This document shows, piece after piece, positions 1 to 11,446 of a stretch of DNA of 64,000 bases (positions are counted from its first letter, which is position 1; every line of letters begins with the position of its first letter). This DNA comes from Allodiplogaster sudhausi (lineage: Eukaryota > Nematoda > Chromadorea > Rhabditida > Diplogasteridae). The notes under the pieces were generated by a model that had not been told where the DNA came from, did not search any database, and worked only from the letters and a program-made list of their open reading frames with translations. The DNA lies in assembly GCA_945643635.1 (NCBI GenBank), contig CALZFC010000043.1, positions 3,560,001 through 3,624,000 of the forward strand. Reading direction: 5' to 3'. Made by a program: the position numbers and the translations under genes.

Positions 1-40
1 TTTTCATTCTTTTTGAGATAGAGAGGTATTCAAGTAAAGC

Positions 41-112
41 GAGAGAGAGAGAGGGAGATAAATAGAGAGAAAGAGAGTTAGAGAGGGAGAACGAGTGAGA
101 GATAGGGAGACT
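41..112. repeat. (GA)n microsatellite
   Basis: Imperfect GA-rich purine tract at the left edge. From 113 to about 480 the sequence is AT-rich and I see no gene in it. Confidence 0.9.
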
Positions 113-481
113 CTTTTTTGTCTACTTTTAATCTTTTCTATTTAATTCTTGTTTCTTCTAACTCCTTTAAATGACGAAGTGTACATGTGTATACGGTTCA
201 CAATGGCTCACAATCAGTACAAGACTTGCAAACAGTTGTTTAATTTGAAGTCATCACAAATTGGGATAGAACTGTGTAGGGGGAAGCTTTCTTGACTACG
301 CATTGAAGCTTTCTTTCTTGACCACGCATTCATGCTTTCTTCATTCTCATCCTTGCTGGTTAGACCATCGCGGGATCGACTGCCTTGGAGTTATATTTAG
401 CAAAGAATTCACATTCAACGAATTGGATTGTAAACTAAATTATTGTTATTTTTTAATAAATTAAGTTCAAAAGGAAAGAAA

Positions 482-590
482 CGGACTCTCGGCGCAGATC
501 GGTTCATCGCAACGGCCATCGCAAGGATGAGCAGAGCCACCAACGCAAAGATTACGAAGAGGAAGGTCGGCCTCAATCGCGTGTCAAATC
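482..590 (-). CDS. Possible exon with a transmembrane segment
   Basis: Read on the minus strand, this stretch gives a strongly hydrophobic run of about 21 residues (core TFLFVIFALVALLILAM) followed by a basic, Arg-rich tail, as in a single-pass membrane protein. The plus strand is also open for about 40 codons (charged, Arg/Lys-rich), so the strand is not settled. I chose minus because such a hydrophobic run is unlikely by chance. No start, stop or convincing splice pair could be fixed. The gene is unrecognised. It may belong with the minus-strand Ser/Thr-rich ORF at 1822-2350. Confidence 0.25.
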
Positions 591-1821
591 ACTCGTTAAG
601 CTGACTATTCGCCAGTTTAAATACATTCAGAGATAAATATCGGTTGAAAGTTGAAGATCTAACATGTATCCTCCGCCCTTCTTGCCCCTCGTAACCAATG
701 CATCGCCGGCTCAAGAGGAACTGCAACCAAATCCAGGTGGAAGGTCAATAAAACATAATTCAGAGATACATAAAACAGATTATTACATCTTGAATCTTAT
801 TTAAATTTTTTAAATTATTAAATCTTATCCAACTTTTAAAATCCAAATATCAAGGAAATTTTTTCGAATGCCTGTCGCGGTCGTCGGTGGTGGCTGAGTG
901 GTGCTCCTTTGCCAATTATCAAGCTTGAAGTCAAATCGCAAGAGCGGCAGCACGACGGATCCACCCTTACAAGGAATTCGAAAAGCTGGGCCTTCTTTTT
1001 CGGAAGCAGACGAAGCTCTTCACCTGATCCATTATGATCGCGCCGCACTCTTCTTTCTCTTCGCAGCAACATTTGCTATCCTGCATCTGAAGAAGAAAGA
1101 GATGGATAATAAGAGCGCCATTGTCAACATAGAGCGATAGAGAACTAGCGGAAAGAGACAAGGAGAGAGAGAAAGAAATTGATCAAAGAGAGAAGCCACG
1201 AACAAAGAGTGTCCTGCCGCTGTAACGTTCGACGATCTGGCACGAGCTGGCCTTGTCATTGGAGCCGTGCTTGCTTCGGCTGCAGTGGCCGCTACTCGGT
1301 GACTCCATCAGGTCACCGTGCTCCACTAAATAAAAAACGCATTTTAGAGAGAAAAACAAATGCAATTAGCTTAAAGAACGCCTTCGAAATTGATGCACAA
1401 ACGTTGATAAGTTGCCATTGCTGGTTCGGCATCGCTCGCTCCTTTATAATGCCTCGGATGGACTAGCGTCCAGTTCTGGAAGGAATCTTTCATTGAAAGA
1501 ATTGAAATCCATGGCCAAACGCTGCCTAACTCTGCCCTACCGTTCCTCGAGACAGCCGAAGAGAACTCGTCGGCCAGGCAGCACAACCACGACACACGAA
1601 GATGTGCTGTGGTCGCACGGGTGCGTCTCAATTATTTATCCACTATTTTTTCTTCATCCATAAACAAGTGTTTTGTTAACAATCTCATATTTTCAGTAAC
1701 GATTATTTTAAGGGAATGCAAGAGTAGAACCTGTAGATCAGCGAGAGCGTCGAGCGATGAGGACGGCTAAAATAATGAAGAGAACATAATCAACTTATAG
1801 CTAAATATTTCGCGATATTAC

Positions 1822-2350
1822 CCGGTGAGTATTATCGTCGAGAAGTGAAATCAGGGCGCAGAGCAAGCGGGGAATTTCCTCGTCCTCATCGGAGCCGAAG
1901 CAGTCCTGAACGGAACACTTCACAACGTGAATGATGATGACTGTATCCCACCAGAGAGGGCGGCGGCTCGCCCACTCTGCCGTGATGAAAGACACTGGAG
2001 AGAGGGTCTGGCTCCATCTGCTTCATAGCCGGCTCTCCTTCAGGGACATTCGTAGAAAGGTCTGAGGACGGCTCCGGACTCGAGGTCAAACTCGACAAGG
2101 AATCCGTCGATGAGAACGAAGAATATGTGAAGACAGTTGCTGTCGAGTCAATAGAAGTGATGTCTTCTACAGTTAAGGTTGATGTGGATTGTAATTGAAG
2201 TGGTTCGGATGCTGTCTGTTGATAGGGTGACATCTCGCTACTTTCAGTGGAGGAAAAGGGATCTTCCGTCGTCAAAATGGAGCTTGGAGGAGGGCCAAAA
2301 CTCGTGGTTACCACAGAGAAATTAAAGAAGAGGACGAGCGCAACCTGCAA
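1822..2350 (-). CDS. Possible secreted Ser/Thr-rich protein exons
   Basis: The minus strand is open for 154 codons from an ATG at 2350. It begins with a signal-peptide-like segment (MQVALVLFFNFSVV) and continues as a Ser/Thr/Pro-rich, Cys-free stretch of about 110 residues, like a mucin-type stalk. At about 1993 a CTCTCTCCAG acceptor would start another reading frame, containing a hydrophobic stretch (VIIIHVVKC) and an acidic DEDEE run, ending near a GTAATA donor at about 1822. The plus strand across 1990-2195 is also open and looks acidic and coding-like, so the strand call is weak. No family recognised. Confidence 0.3.
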
Positions 2351-2659
2351 TATTGGGTAATAATGACAGCGATTACATCTTCAATACGTCAGAGTTGACA
2401 AAGAGTACAGATATTATCAGCCATGATAATATTAATCGTTCATGGCAGAAATATGAATTGGGAAAACTAAGGCAAAAACCCGCCTCATAGAGCATTTGCC
2501 AGAGCCAACCGACTCGGCCGAGAGCAGACTACGTAAATGACACCCAATTTTTTAACCAATTGTATTTGCTGCCTTTCCACCTGCTCTTTATCACTGAATA
2601 ATAGATATGATTGGATTTTTCACGGATGCTTCAAGTCTTTTTGAAGTGACTTCCAGAAT

Positions 2660-2831
2660 AGTCGACATTCCGTCATGGACTTTTAGCTTTCACGGACGCC
2701 ACGTAGAAGACTACGCTACGGAACAAAGCGAATATAACGGAGAAGATATCGATGACGACGAAAATTCAATGATGGTCTCTGACGAAACGGCGACTGCTCC
2801 CGACCACCCTCCCAAACCGGAATCCCGTTGA
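2660..2831 (+). CDS. Probable terminal exon, acidic C-terminal tail
   Basis: A plus-strand exon following a plausible acceptor (gacttccag) and ending at a TGA at 2829-2831. It encodes about 55 residues with a markedly acidic middle (EDIDDDEN) and a Pro-rich end (DHPPKPESR). Codon use is GC-richer than the flanks. A polyadenylation signal follows about 100 nt downstream, which supports a 3' terminal exon. Upstream exons of the same gene are not established; plus-strand open islands at about 1207-1305, 1473-1620 and 2030-2195 are candidates. Function unknown. Confidence 0.4.
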
Positions 2832-2928
2832 GAATAGAAAGATGGTGGTATGTACCTTTGCACGAAAAATGTGAATCATAAATGTATGCTACAACTGGAC
2901 TTAAAAGATACTCAAAAGTGAAAACCTA

Positions 2929-2934
2929 AATAAA
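2929..2934 (+). terminator. AATAAA polyadenylation signal
   Basis: Canonical hexamer about 100 nt after the stop at 2831, consistent with the end of a plus-strand transcript. From 2935 to 3194 I see no gene. Confidence 0.45.
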
Positions 2935-3194
2935 GTTTTCAGCTTGGCAAAATTATGGGTGCTGTAATCGAAGGTAACCGTTAATTTTAAGCCTCTATGT
3001 ACTTCGAGCAATTACATGATATTCGTACATTTTGTGTCTGTCATGCCTTTTAATAATTCATGATCAGTGGCGTTTTTGTATTCAGGCCGTCATTTATTGC
3101 TGTCAAGGTCTTACTTTTTCCTCTCTTTTTGAGAACTTGTTACATTCTGATCATTAAATTATTGACTTTATAACATTTTCAATAGATTCATTTC

Positions 3195-6100
3195 CTAACT
3201 GGTAGTGACTGAGGAAATGGTGTGACTTGTGCGGCGGAAAATATAATTACCATCGGGAGGCTTTTCCTTGCGGAACCGGTGAACTTTCACGAAAGATGCG
3301 CGTATTTCTGCATTCATAAGAAGAAAGAAGAGAGGATAGAGGCCGGCCAGAAGGACGGAGAGTTGGCTGGAGAGGAAGGTCAAGTAGAATAAGACTGTCG
3401 AAGACGCGGAAATGAACGGCAGCAAGGAAACCAGCACGAGGGAGCTCTCAAGAAAACGATGCCATTCATGGGTGACGTGGCCACGCCAACCATCTCGCAT
3501 ACTTTTCTTTCAATAATATTCGTTTCTAAACAACAAAATTGCAAAAAAAACAAGAAAGTAGAAGTCTTAAAAAATAAATAATAAAATAATAAACCGCATA
3601 TATTGCAAAGATGGTAATGCTCTGGAAAAGGAGGCGAGTCTCCGGAGAAGAAGAAGAAGAAGAAGAGGAGCTGCCAGTTGTCAGCAGAGTCAACGACATT
3701 CTGCGAACTCTTCGGATGCGAAAGAAGACGACGACGTACATGGCAAGCATCGACAGAACGCATGCGTATGGCAGGGCATTTGTTAACTGGAAAAAGTGGG
3801 CATTTTAAGGCCGAGAATACAATGTATGTACATATGTATATATGTACCTACATATAAGACAGTGTCAATTAAAAAATTTGGTTTTTTTCTGCAATTTTCA
3901 CTTAAGCTGTTATTTTTGCCAAATTTGGCAGGTAAAACGACAAGCAAATTTGGCAATATTTTATTCATTGATTCAAACTTGTCATGACAAAAGAGACGGT
4001 CAATAAAAGTGACGGACACAATGTGCAAGCGAAGAAAATGGATGATCCACAGAAATATGTTCTAATTATTGCCAAGCCGGTTTCGGCAAATTTAACAACA
4101 AAACAAATTTGGTGCGGCAAAAATAAAAGCCGTTAAATTTGGATGTGTTAGCATGCCAAATTTGATGGCCATCAAAATTTTCCATGGCGCAATTTACATA
4201 TGTTCAAAATTTCAACGGTTTTGGCAAGTCCTTCACTTATCAAAAATGTCACAGCCAAAATAAACAGTTATCAGAATTGGCAAACCGATTTGACATTTTT
4301 AACAGCTGATAAATGTGCCACGAGGAAGCGGCTCTCGGCCGAGCAACTTGGCAATTTTGACAGTCGTCAAAAATGGCAACTTGACAAATTCAACTGGCAA
4401 AAAAAATGTCAAGCCAAATTTTCGACCCTTCAAAATTGGCAAGCCAATTTTAACGGCTATAAATTATGGCTGGCACTTTTGACGGCCGCTAAAAAAGGCA
4501 AATCCTTTTTTTGGCCGCAAAAAAGGCTCATGGCACAATATTCCAATTAAAATAGCATGTAGCCCTCCTCAGATCACTAAATTCACACATGCATCCTTAT
4601 ATAACAAATAGGAAACAATAAAAAACTATTTAGATCAGTCATGTAACAAGACTACTTCTACAACAAAGTGTGCATAAATGAAGATTGTATAAGTCATTAC
4701 AACATTCTAGAACTCAGTTGATAAATGCTAGCAAGGTAAACAACATACCAGCCACTCGAATGGTCATCGTCACTGGAATAGGTAACTCTTCCAGCTGCGA
4801 GATGCATGTCCTCGTGTGACTTGATTCATTGAGAATCCCTGGCCACGCAAGACTCACGAAGGAGGAGGGCCGTAGCTAGCTCCGCCGCTGCCAGAACCAT
4901 CATGGACGCCGCCACCAAATGAAACCACGGCGAGGACCGGCGGCACCTCCTGAACTAGATTCTCTTTCATTTACATATCAATTATTTTTGGCAAAACAGA
5001 AACAATGAAAATTATTGGCCAACAAGTGCGCATTAATGAAAGATTTTACAACCCAAGAAAATATCAAATCGATTTAACTTTGAAAAATAGAAATTATAAT
5101 AGACAAGAGGAAAACAATAATAAAGCGGAACCTGTTAAAACTGGCCTCGGTCGTCCATCTCAGGCGGCCTCTACACGTCCATACCGTCGAGACCACGATT
5201 CGAGCAGCGAGGCAGCTTGACTTTCGAGCAAGACAGTCGTTTCTTGCTGAAATATGAATAGAAAAGTTCCATTATTGACTATTTTTTTAAAGAATTTTCA
5301 ACAAGAGTGGACTCAATGTAAAGAAAATCTTAATAAAACCGTAAAACCATATCAATAATTTGCTAACTAACATCATGTGACGGCAGGGTCACTCTTGAAA
5401 GGAAGGAGCAGAAGAATCTGGTACTTGTTGAGGTCGACGCTGCCACGCATGCCTTCCTGTCAATGAAAAGGGATATTATGAAAAAATCTGAAACAAGAAT
5501 ACTATTTAATGTTAAGAAAAGCGCATAAAAGGTGTGTCCGTGATTTCTTATCGTGTTATTTTTTATTTATTTATTCATATATCAAATAGTGATGTGACAA
5601 TTTTCCCGAGTTACGGTAAGTATACGGTATATGACCTTGTTGCTCCAAACAGCGTATATATTATATCATTGCTGTTTTGTTTGAAATAAATTAAACGAGA
5701 AAAATTATCAGCAATTATCGTGCTGGAAAAGATTTAATAAATTTAACGAAAAAAAAACTTTAAAACTTGAGCTGAAATAATAATTGCCCATCTTATAGAT
5801 TCTGAACATAAATAAAACCAAATAAAAACACGCTAACGGTAATGTTGGTGCCTCCCATTAAAAACCCGAAATAACAATCCATGAACATTATTTTTAAGCA
5901 GTTTTGAAAATACTACAGTACCCAGCCTCAAAAAGTACTACAGTAACCATTCACAAAAACATTGCCGCACTGCCATTTTTTAATAAAAGAGAACAGGAAA
6001 AGTAAACATTAAAAAAGTTCCAATTTACGCCCCCACATTAACGAATAAATTTAAGAGAAAAATACTTTCGAACGCGACATTTAAGAAAGATAATAATACA

Positions 6101-9100
6101 GTTTTTTTCATTCAATTTCGTACTGAAAGCAATATAAATAAATAAAAAAAATAAATGTACTAAAAGAAAGACTCACGAAGGCGGAGGGCGGTAGCCAAGT
6201 CCGCCGCCGCCAGAATCATCATCGACGTCACCACCAAAGAAGCCACGGCGAGGACGGGCGGCTCCGCCATCACCTCCTTATTAGATTCTCTTTCATTCAC
6301 ACATCAATAATTTTCGGCAAAACTGATAGAGCGAAGATGCACATTGATAAAAGACTTTTCATCCCTATAAAATATCAAATCTGTTTAACATAAAAAATAG
6401 AAATTTTAATAGGAAAACGATAATAATGCAAAACCTTTCAAACTGGACGCGGTCGGCCATCTCCGGCGACACTCCCGCTGCACATCCTTGCTTTGCACGG
6501 ATCAGCTTGGCATATAATCTGAAACAAAAATACCATTTAATGTTAATAAAACAGCATAAAATGGTGTGTCTGCGATTTATTATCATGACTTTATTTTGCT
6601 GAGGTACGGTAAGTATTCAGTATACGGCCTTGTACCGTAATTCGGGGAATTAATAAAACTTTACGATAAGAATTGAATATAATATTAGTCTTTTCCGTAA
6701 CAAAAAGCCAGAAACAGTTGAATTTCAGCGGGAAAAAAATTACAAGCGGCATAAAAATATTTGCGCCGTCAAAACATTAGGAGTCGGTTTTTGGGTAAAA
6801 AAAATTTTTTTTTTGGAAAAAGTGATTGAATGCAACTTAATGAGCTCGCGATTCTCTATTGAATGATATGTCTGCCGTCGTATAACATTAAAATTTAACA
6901 ACGCTATACTCACTTTCATTTTGAGGAAATATTTGAAAAATCTAAAACATGGCACATTTTGTTGAGCTCGTCGCGTTGTTCAGTTGGACTGATTTTTGAG
7001 TGTGAAATTGAAAAAAAAACAAATCCATGCTCGAAGGATAAGGACAGGATATTGTTTCATATGGACCAGGCTATTTTTTAAATATAGCTAATTTACTTCT
7101 TAATTTATTCAAGTTGACAACTAATATGAAGATAGGACAACTAATGTCGCGGATATTTCTCGGCAACATGCGCGAAATTATGACAACTTTTTAAAGTGGA
7201 TAGAAGTTCAAAAAAACCTCATATAAGTGTTGCCCATGTTCGAGAACCACAATATGAACTAAATGTTAAAAAATATTGCCCCCCCCCCTCCCAAGTATAT
7301 TAGCCCCGCGTCAACACCCAATAAAATAAAATCTGCCCGGTTCACCAATAAAGCAAAACTAATTTTGTCAAAAAAGAAGAAAGTATCAAAGAGAATGCTA
7401 ACTAAAACCTCAAAGTGATGTATCGGGGTGGTCGTGCCGATGTCGCGACAGGATGTCGCGGCGCCAATGTGAGGAGGAGCCGCCAAGCGTCCGTCTTCTC
7501 TTAAAGTGTATATTAATCACATGAAAAACAGTTCAAGAAAAAGGAAAGGCATAAACAACAAGACAAACATAAAATCTCGCTTTGCACTGAATACGTTTCA
7601 TCTCGCAGTTATTAAAGGTGCGACGCGACCGCAACGCGTGCAGGCATTTATCATTTTGCACTATGCACCTCATACGATGCAATTAATGTCCTAGTTCTTA
7701 ATTGTACGATTAGTGGGACAATTTTTGATTAGTTGTAATATTACATTTCTACACGGTGCACGTTCGTAAAAATTACGTGAACCTTAAAAAAGAACAATAA
7801 TAGTCGCCATGCAATTAATCAAAATGTCATTAGGTGAGCGCGCCGTGCATCGTGCACCGTGCAAAATATTAACTGTCACATTTCGAAATTCTTGGCAAAA
7901 CACAGCTGAGGGTTTTGTTTTCGTGGATTGCTGTTAGGTTTTCTTTAAGTATTTTTTATTTAGTTAACTTTTGACGACGATTATTTCCTTCTATGTTTTT
8001 CTTTTGATTGTAGTCCCGCCATCCTCGCAACGGCATCGAAATGATGCACCAGGGCGGCAGCGACTACGGGCGCCAGGGTCGATGCCGTCTAAAATGGTTA
8101 GAAATTACTTTTTGGGTTTATTTTTATTTGTCTAACTGTGAGATATTCGAAGTGTTTTGTCTTATTTCAAGATGACGTAGGCATTTTGTTTTTATGTTGG
8201 TATGTTTTTCATTGGAATGAAATTCAGAAGTTGTTCTAGAATAAAAATCAAGGCAATCTTTTTTAACGATTCATTCAAGATTGTATTCTTTTTGGGAATA
8301 GCTTTCAGATTATTTTTCCATTAGCTGATACTTTAGTTTTCCTTTTCAAAGGTCGAGTATGCATATTGTATGGCGGGAAATCGAATGAAATTCTTTTCTT
8401 TTATCCTTATTTTAAGATATTCGATTCAATTTTAACTTTTCTTGTAGTTGCGACTGCGCGGAAGTCACCGGAGGACTCGTCCGCCGGCGCCTACGGACCC
8501 TTCCCCTCCAATGGTTAGACATCACCTTTTGGCTTTATTTTTTTGTCTAATATTACAGGTGTCCAGTTTTGTTTTAAAACGGGGTACGTATTTTGATATT
8601 TTTTAACTTGGTTTCACATAGGACTAAAATCCAGCAGTTTTTTTTAAGGATAAAATCAAGGTAATCTGTCTTATATATTCATTTTGGTAATGCATTTTTT
8701 TGGGAATAGTTTTAACATGATCTTCCTTTTAGCCGATTAATGTCGGAGCGAAACTTTTGTTATCCTTTTTCGGTTTTCCTTTAAACCGTTTCTTAATTTG
8801 TTTTAAAATTAGCGTAATGTAGTGGGAGCGTAGTTTTTTTTATAGAAAAAAGATCAATTTATTGATATAAGTAACCGTTTCATAGAGAATTATTGTTTGT
8901 TATTTGAATTTGAGCCCGTCGAAAGGTCTAGCTGAAATTTGACCCATTTATGGATATGACCTTTGGAGCACGAGTTGACACAAAATTTATTGAATTGAAA
9001 TAGGAAATCCACAAAAATGAGTGCTGCTATATCAGGGTGGGCAAACCCCCTCCCCTCGTATAGTTAACATCCGTGATTTCCTTGTAGTTAAGTTCCCTTC

Positions 9101-11279
9101 CTATTTTTACTGTCTAAAAGAAGAATTCCTTTAAAATGTGGAGTTGTTAGTGTTCCTATTTAGTGGTAACTTAAACTGAACAAACAAGTTGTGGATATTC
9201 TTTCTCTTTTGTTTCTGCCAAAATTTCAAAGGAAGCTTTTTCAAAAATGTATACCGTAACCCCTGCTCCTTTTTCTTTATCCTTTTCTTTAATCTCCCTT
9301 CACCCCTCTCTTGTTTTACCTTCCTCAACGTCCTTTCTTGCAGGCCATGGCGGCCGACCCGAGACCTGCCGCCAGCACTTCGAGTCGACCTCCCGAAGAA
9401 TCACCGGTGGGGGTTAAAAAGGAGCCGTCTATTTTACATACCCTGATTTTTGCCTTCAATCTGGTTAGTCTCCATATTGCGGATTGATTCTTCTGAATCC
9501 ATGATTTCTCTGTAGTTCGTAAGTCCACTTATTGCTAGCGCCGATTTTTTTTTAGTTAACATTATAATTCCATTAAATTTCTGCTTTTCTATACTCCATT
9601 TTTCTTACACTGTGTTTTAATTGGTCCGATGTTCAAATTACGACCTTTGGCCAAATTTGAAAATGACGAGCCAGTTTTGACAACCGTAAAAAATGCCTTG
9701 CCAATTTTGATAGCTATCAAATTTGACGGACTTTTTTGACGCCTGTTTAAACTGCCATGCCATTTCTGCTAACCGCCAAAATTGGCAAGCTGATTTGGCA
9801 AATTTTTCACTCTAATATTTTGGCTTGGCGAATTTAGTTGTTGATCAATTCTGGCATGTAATCTTGGCAGATTTATTAGCTGCTTTTTTTTGACAAAAAG
9901 ACCCACTCCTCCTCGAGAAGCTGTGACAAATTTTTCGACCATTTTTTGTGTCATGTTCTTTTAACACTTACATAATTTTGCCTTGACACATTTGACTCGT
10001 ATGTTCTTTGGTTAGGCTGTTTTTGCCATTTCAGACACTTGTTTATTTTGGCGTGATGAATAAACGTTGATGACATTCTTGACAATAAGACAAATTGGCA
10101 TAGCATAATAACTGGGTTTGAAAACTGGCAAATTTGCTTGCCAAAAATAACAGCAAAACTGAAAATTGCAGAAAAAAAAGCAAATTTTTTAATTGACACT
10201 GTCTTATATGTAAATCGAAATCTCTCACTTCAACACCCAATGATATGCATGTACATTGAACAATACATGTACTAAATAATTATATGCGTGCACCTTTTCC
10301 CTTTATACTGCATTTGATACCTAGTTACCTTGCTTCAACTTCTAAACATGCTCATTGAATACAGCCACTGACGGTCAAAAGAATTGTTGCTGGTGCCGGG
10401 CTCTTCAGGCGGATGCAAGTGCCCGCGTATTTGTTTGCCTTTCCGTCATACGCTCGGTAGCAGCCGAGGGCGGAGATTAAGACAGAGATGAGGATGGCGA
10501 GGCACCAGAGAAGGACACTCGTTTGTAGTATCATCTTTCTACAAGTCTCGTCACATTTTAAGATGTCCTTCTAAATCATTGCAATTATGCTTTCCGGTCA
10601 AGAAAAGTGCTTTCTCCTTCTTCACTCACACTTCATCTGCGTCTTCAAAAGTGATTACCAATAACTAGGATCACAGCGAATACCTGCCAATGAGATTGGA
10701 GTGAAGCGAGAGAAAGACAAAGAGCCGATTCATTGCCATGAGAAGCATGAAGAACATGATGCCGTAGTTGGAAAGGAGGGAGAAGCACTGGAAGGAGCTG
10801 CTCCAGATCGTCTTGAAGGGATCGAGCTTCAACAAAGTACATATATCTGATAAGCTATTCAGGAAATGATATCCTTGCCGATCCCAAACCTCAACAGTAT
10901 AAAGAGTCGCGATGTTTATAATAGACATGAAAATAAGTAGAGAAGTTGCGACGCAGAGTTGGAGAACGATCAAGTAGAAGGGATGCTGAAATCAGCTGAA
11001 TTTTGACCTTTCAACTGGCTAGAACAATGAAAAAATTTCAAAATGATTCTTGAAAATTCTTTGAAGCTTTTGAAAAAGGATAACAATAACCTGAAGGAAG
11101 GCTGCCCTTGCCTTTATGAAGGCGACGAAGAAAGCGAGGCTGCAGAGAGATGCGAGCAGAGTGCAAGCCACGTCGAGGACGACGAAGATGCCCTGAGGGA
11201 TCTCGGCCGACTCCACGACCCCGCCCCGGTCTCCAGTTGGAAGTCCCCGCCGGCCAGTCCCCGAGTGAGCACTTCTCAT
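3195..11279 (-). CDS. Seven-transmembrane receptor (divergent, nematode-type GPCR)
   Basis: Minus-strand gene assembled from five exons. Exon 1 (11279-11091, ATG at 11279) holds TM1. Exon 2 (10985-10684) holds TM2, the first extracellular loop and TM3, with MNRLFVF in place of the usual DRY motif. Exon 3 (10538-10373) holds TM4 and a loop with two Cys. Exon 4 (from 3786, 3' boundary unsettled near 3597) holds TM5, a poly-Ser cytoplasmic loop and TM6. Exon 5 (about 3500-3195) holds TM7 (GLYPLFFLLMNAEIRASF, an NPxxY-like position) and the stop. Junctions 1/2, 2/3 and 3/4 keep the reading frame. Intron 3 (3787-10372) is filled by a TIR element. The architecture is that of a rhodopsin-like receptor; an NR in place of DR after TM3 is typical of nematode chemoreceptor-like families. 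Ligand unknown. It could start further upstream, since the frame stays open to about 11390. Confidence 0.65.
3849..3935 (+). repeat. Left terminal inverted repeat
   Basis: Pairs with the reverse complement of 10122-10212 with a few substitutions and small indels. The first 29 or so bases are nearly identical. Confidence 0.75.
4060..4548. repeat. Subterminal TTTGGCAA-type repeat cluster (left)
   Basis: Many scattered copies of short motifs such as AAAATTGGCAA and CAAATTTGG, each with a changing 4-6-nt palindrome-like insert. It is open for 116 codons on the plus strand, but the translation only reflects the repeat, so I do not call a gene. Confidence 0.65.
4858..4949 (-). pseudogene. Exon-like island, copy 1 (membrane segment, frame-disrupted)
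   Basis: On the minus strand it lies between a CAG acceptor (after 4949) and a GTGAGT donor (before 4858). It is homologous to 6177-6276. Copy 1 has an extra base relative to copy 2 in the TTTCATTTGG region, so its frame changes midway from PPVLAVVS to the MMVLAAAELATALLL phase. Probable degenerate duplicate of a captured or element-encoded exon. No family recognised. Confidence 0.4.
5373..5456 (-). CDS. Possible terminal exon inside the TIR element
   Basis: A minus-strand exon of exactly 28 codons including the stop, preceded by a good acceptor (TTGACAG) and ending at TGA (5375-5373). It encodes a short peptide ending LLLLPFKSDPAVT. It lies between the two copies of the exon-like island, on the same strand, so 6177-6276 could splice into it. 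Function unknown. It may be a captured host fragment. Confidence 0.35.
   Translation of the reverse strand, partial: EGMRGSVDLNKYQILLLLPFKSDPAVT
6177..6276 (-). CDS. Exon-like island, copy 2 (transmembrane segment)
   Basis: On the minus strand, between an AAG acceptor and a perfect GTGAGT donor. It encodes a hydrophobic segment (VLAVASLVVTSMMILAAADL), plausibly membrane spanning. It is much more GC-rich than its surroundings. The surrounding unit (about 6170-6640) is a diverged repeat of about 4850-5640, so a stretch of roughly 1.3 kb was duplicated inside the element. No family recognised. Confidence 0.4.
8014..8096 (+). CDS. Exon-like island 1, Arg/Pro-rich (TIR element)
   Basis: Plus-strand island flanked by a TTGTAG acceptor and a GTTAGA donor immediately after an ATG codon. 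In the frame that leaves phase 0 it encodes an Arg/Gln/Pro-rich, probably disordered segment ending PSKM. It is one of three islands with the same boundary style. Confidence 0.35.
8448..8513 (+). CDS. Exon-like island 2, Arg/Pro-rich (TIR element)
   Basis: Exactly 22 codons between a CTTGTAG acceptor and a GTTAGA donor. It encodes RTRPPAPTDPSPPM at its end, in phase with the island at 8014-8096. The two introns start with similar sequence (GTTAGAAATTACTTTTTGG and GTTAGACATCACCTTTTGG), showing that exon and donor were duplicated together. Confidence 0.4.
9344..9463 (+). CDS. Exon-like island 3 (TIR element)
   Basis: Exactly 40 codons between a CTTGCAG acceptor and a GTTAGT donor, in phase with the two upstream islands. 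It encodes a Pro/Ser/Ala-rich segment followed by a more hydrophobic end (ILHTLIFAFNL). With islands 1 and 2 it could form one small spliced gene of unknown function carried by the element. A start or stop exon was not found. Confidence 0.4.
9640..9960. repeat. Subterminal TTTGGCAA-type repeat cluster (right)
   Basis: Mirror of the left subterminal cluster, with repeated GCCAATTTTGA, AAATTTGAC and GGCAAGC motifs. Non-coding. Confidence 0.6.
10122..10212 (-). repeat. Right terminal inverted repeat
   Basis: Reverse complement of 3849-3935; ends GACACTGTCTTATATGTA. Confidence 0.75.
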
Positions 11280-11446
11280 CCGAAAGTAAAATGGCACTTT
11301 AATATTGAACTCGTTTTCGAAAAGTGAATTAGACAGCGGAACAGTCCAGCGGGATGCCAACTGCGACTTTTCTTCGCTTACAGTTCCTAATAAAAGATAA
11401 CTACAAATTGAGAGGAATAGAAGGCAAAAAAATTAAAATAGATCCA

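Larger units (their letters stand above)
3849..10212. mobile_element. 6.36-kb element with terminal inverted repeats in the GPCR intron
   Basis: The two ends are inverted repeats of about 85 nt. Both start TACATATAAGACAGTGTC reading inward, followed by an aattaaaaaattt stretch and a T-rich run. Clusters of short TTTGGCAA-type repeats lie just inside both ends. The element fills nearly all of GPCR intron 3, which it must have entered or expanded. No transposase domain was recognised, so it is probably non-autonomous. Inside it are exon-like GC-rich islands on both strands with good splice sites. A target-site duplication could not be defined; the left flank is a TATGTA-rich sequence that hides the exact end. 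Confidence 0.7.

Noticed and set aside
4200..4550. 116-codon plus-strand ORF
   Set aside because: It is a translation of the subterminal TTTGGCAA-type repeat cluster and has no independent coding signal.
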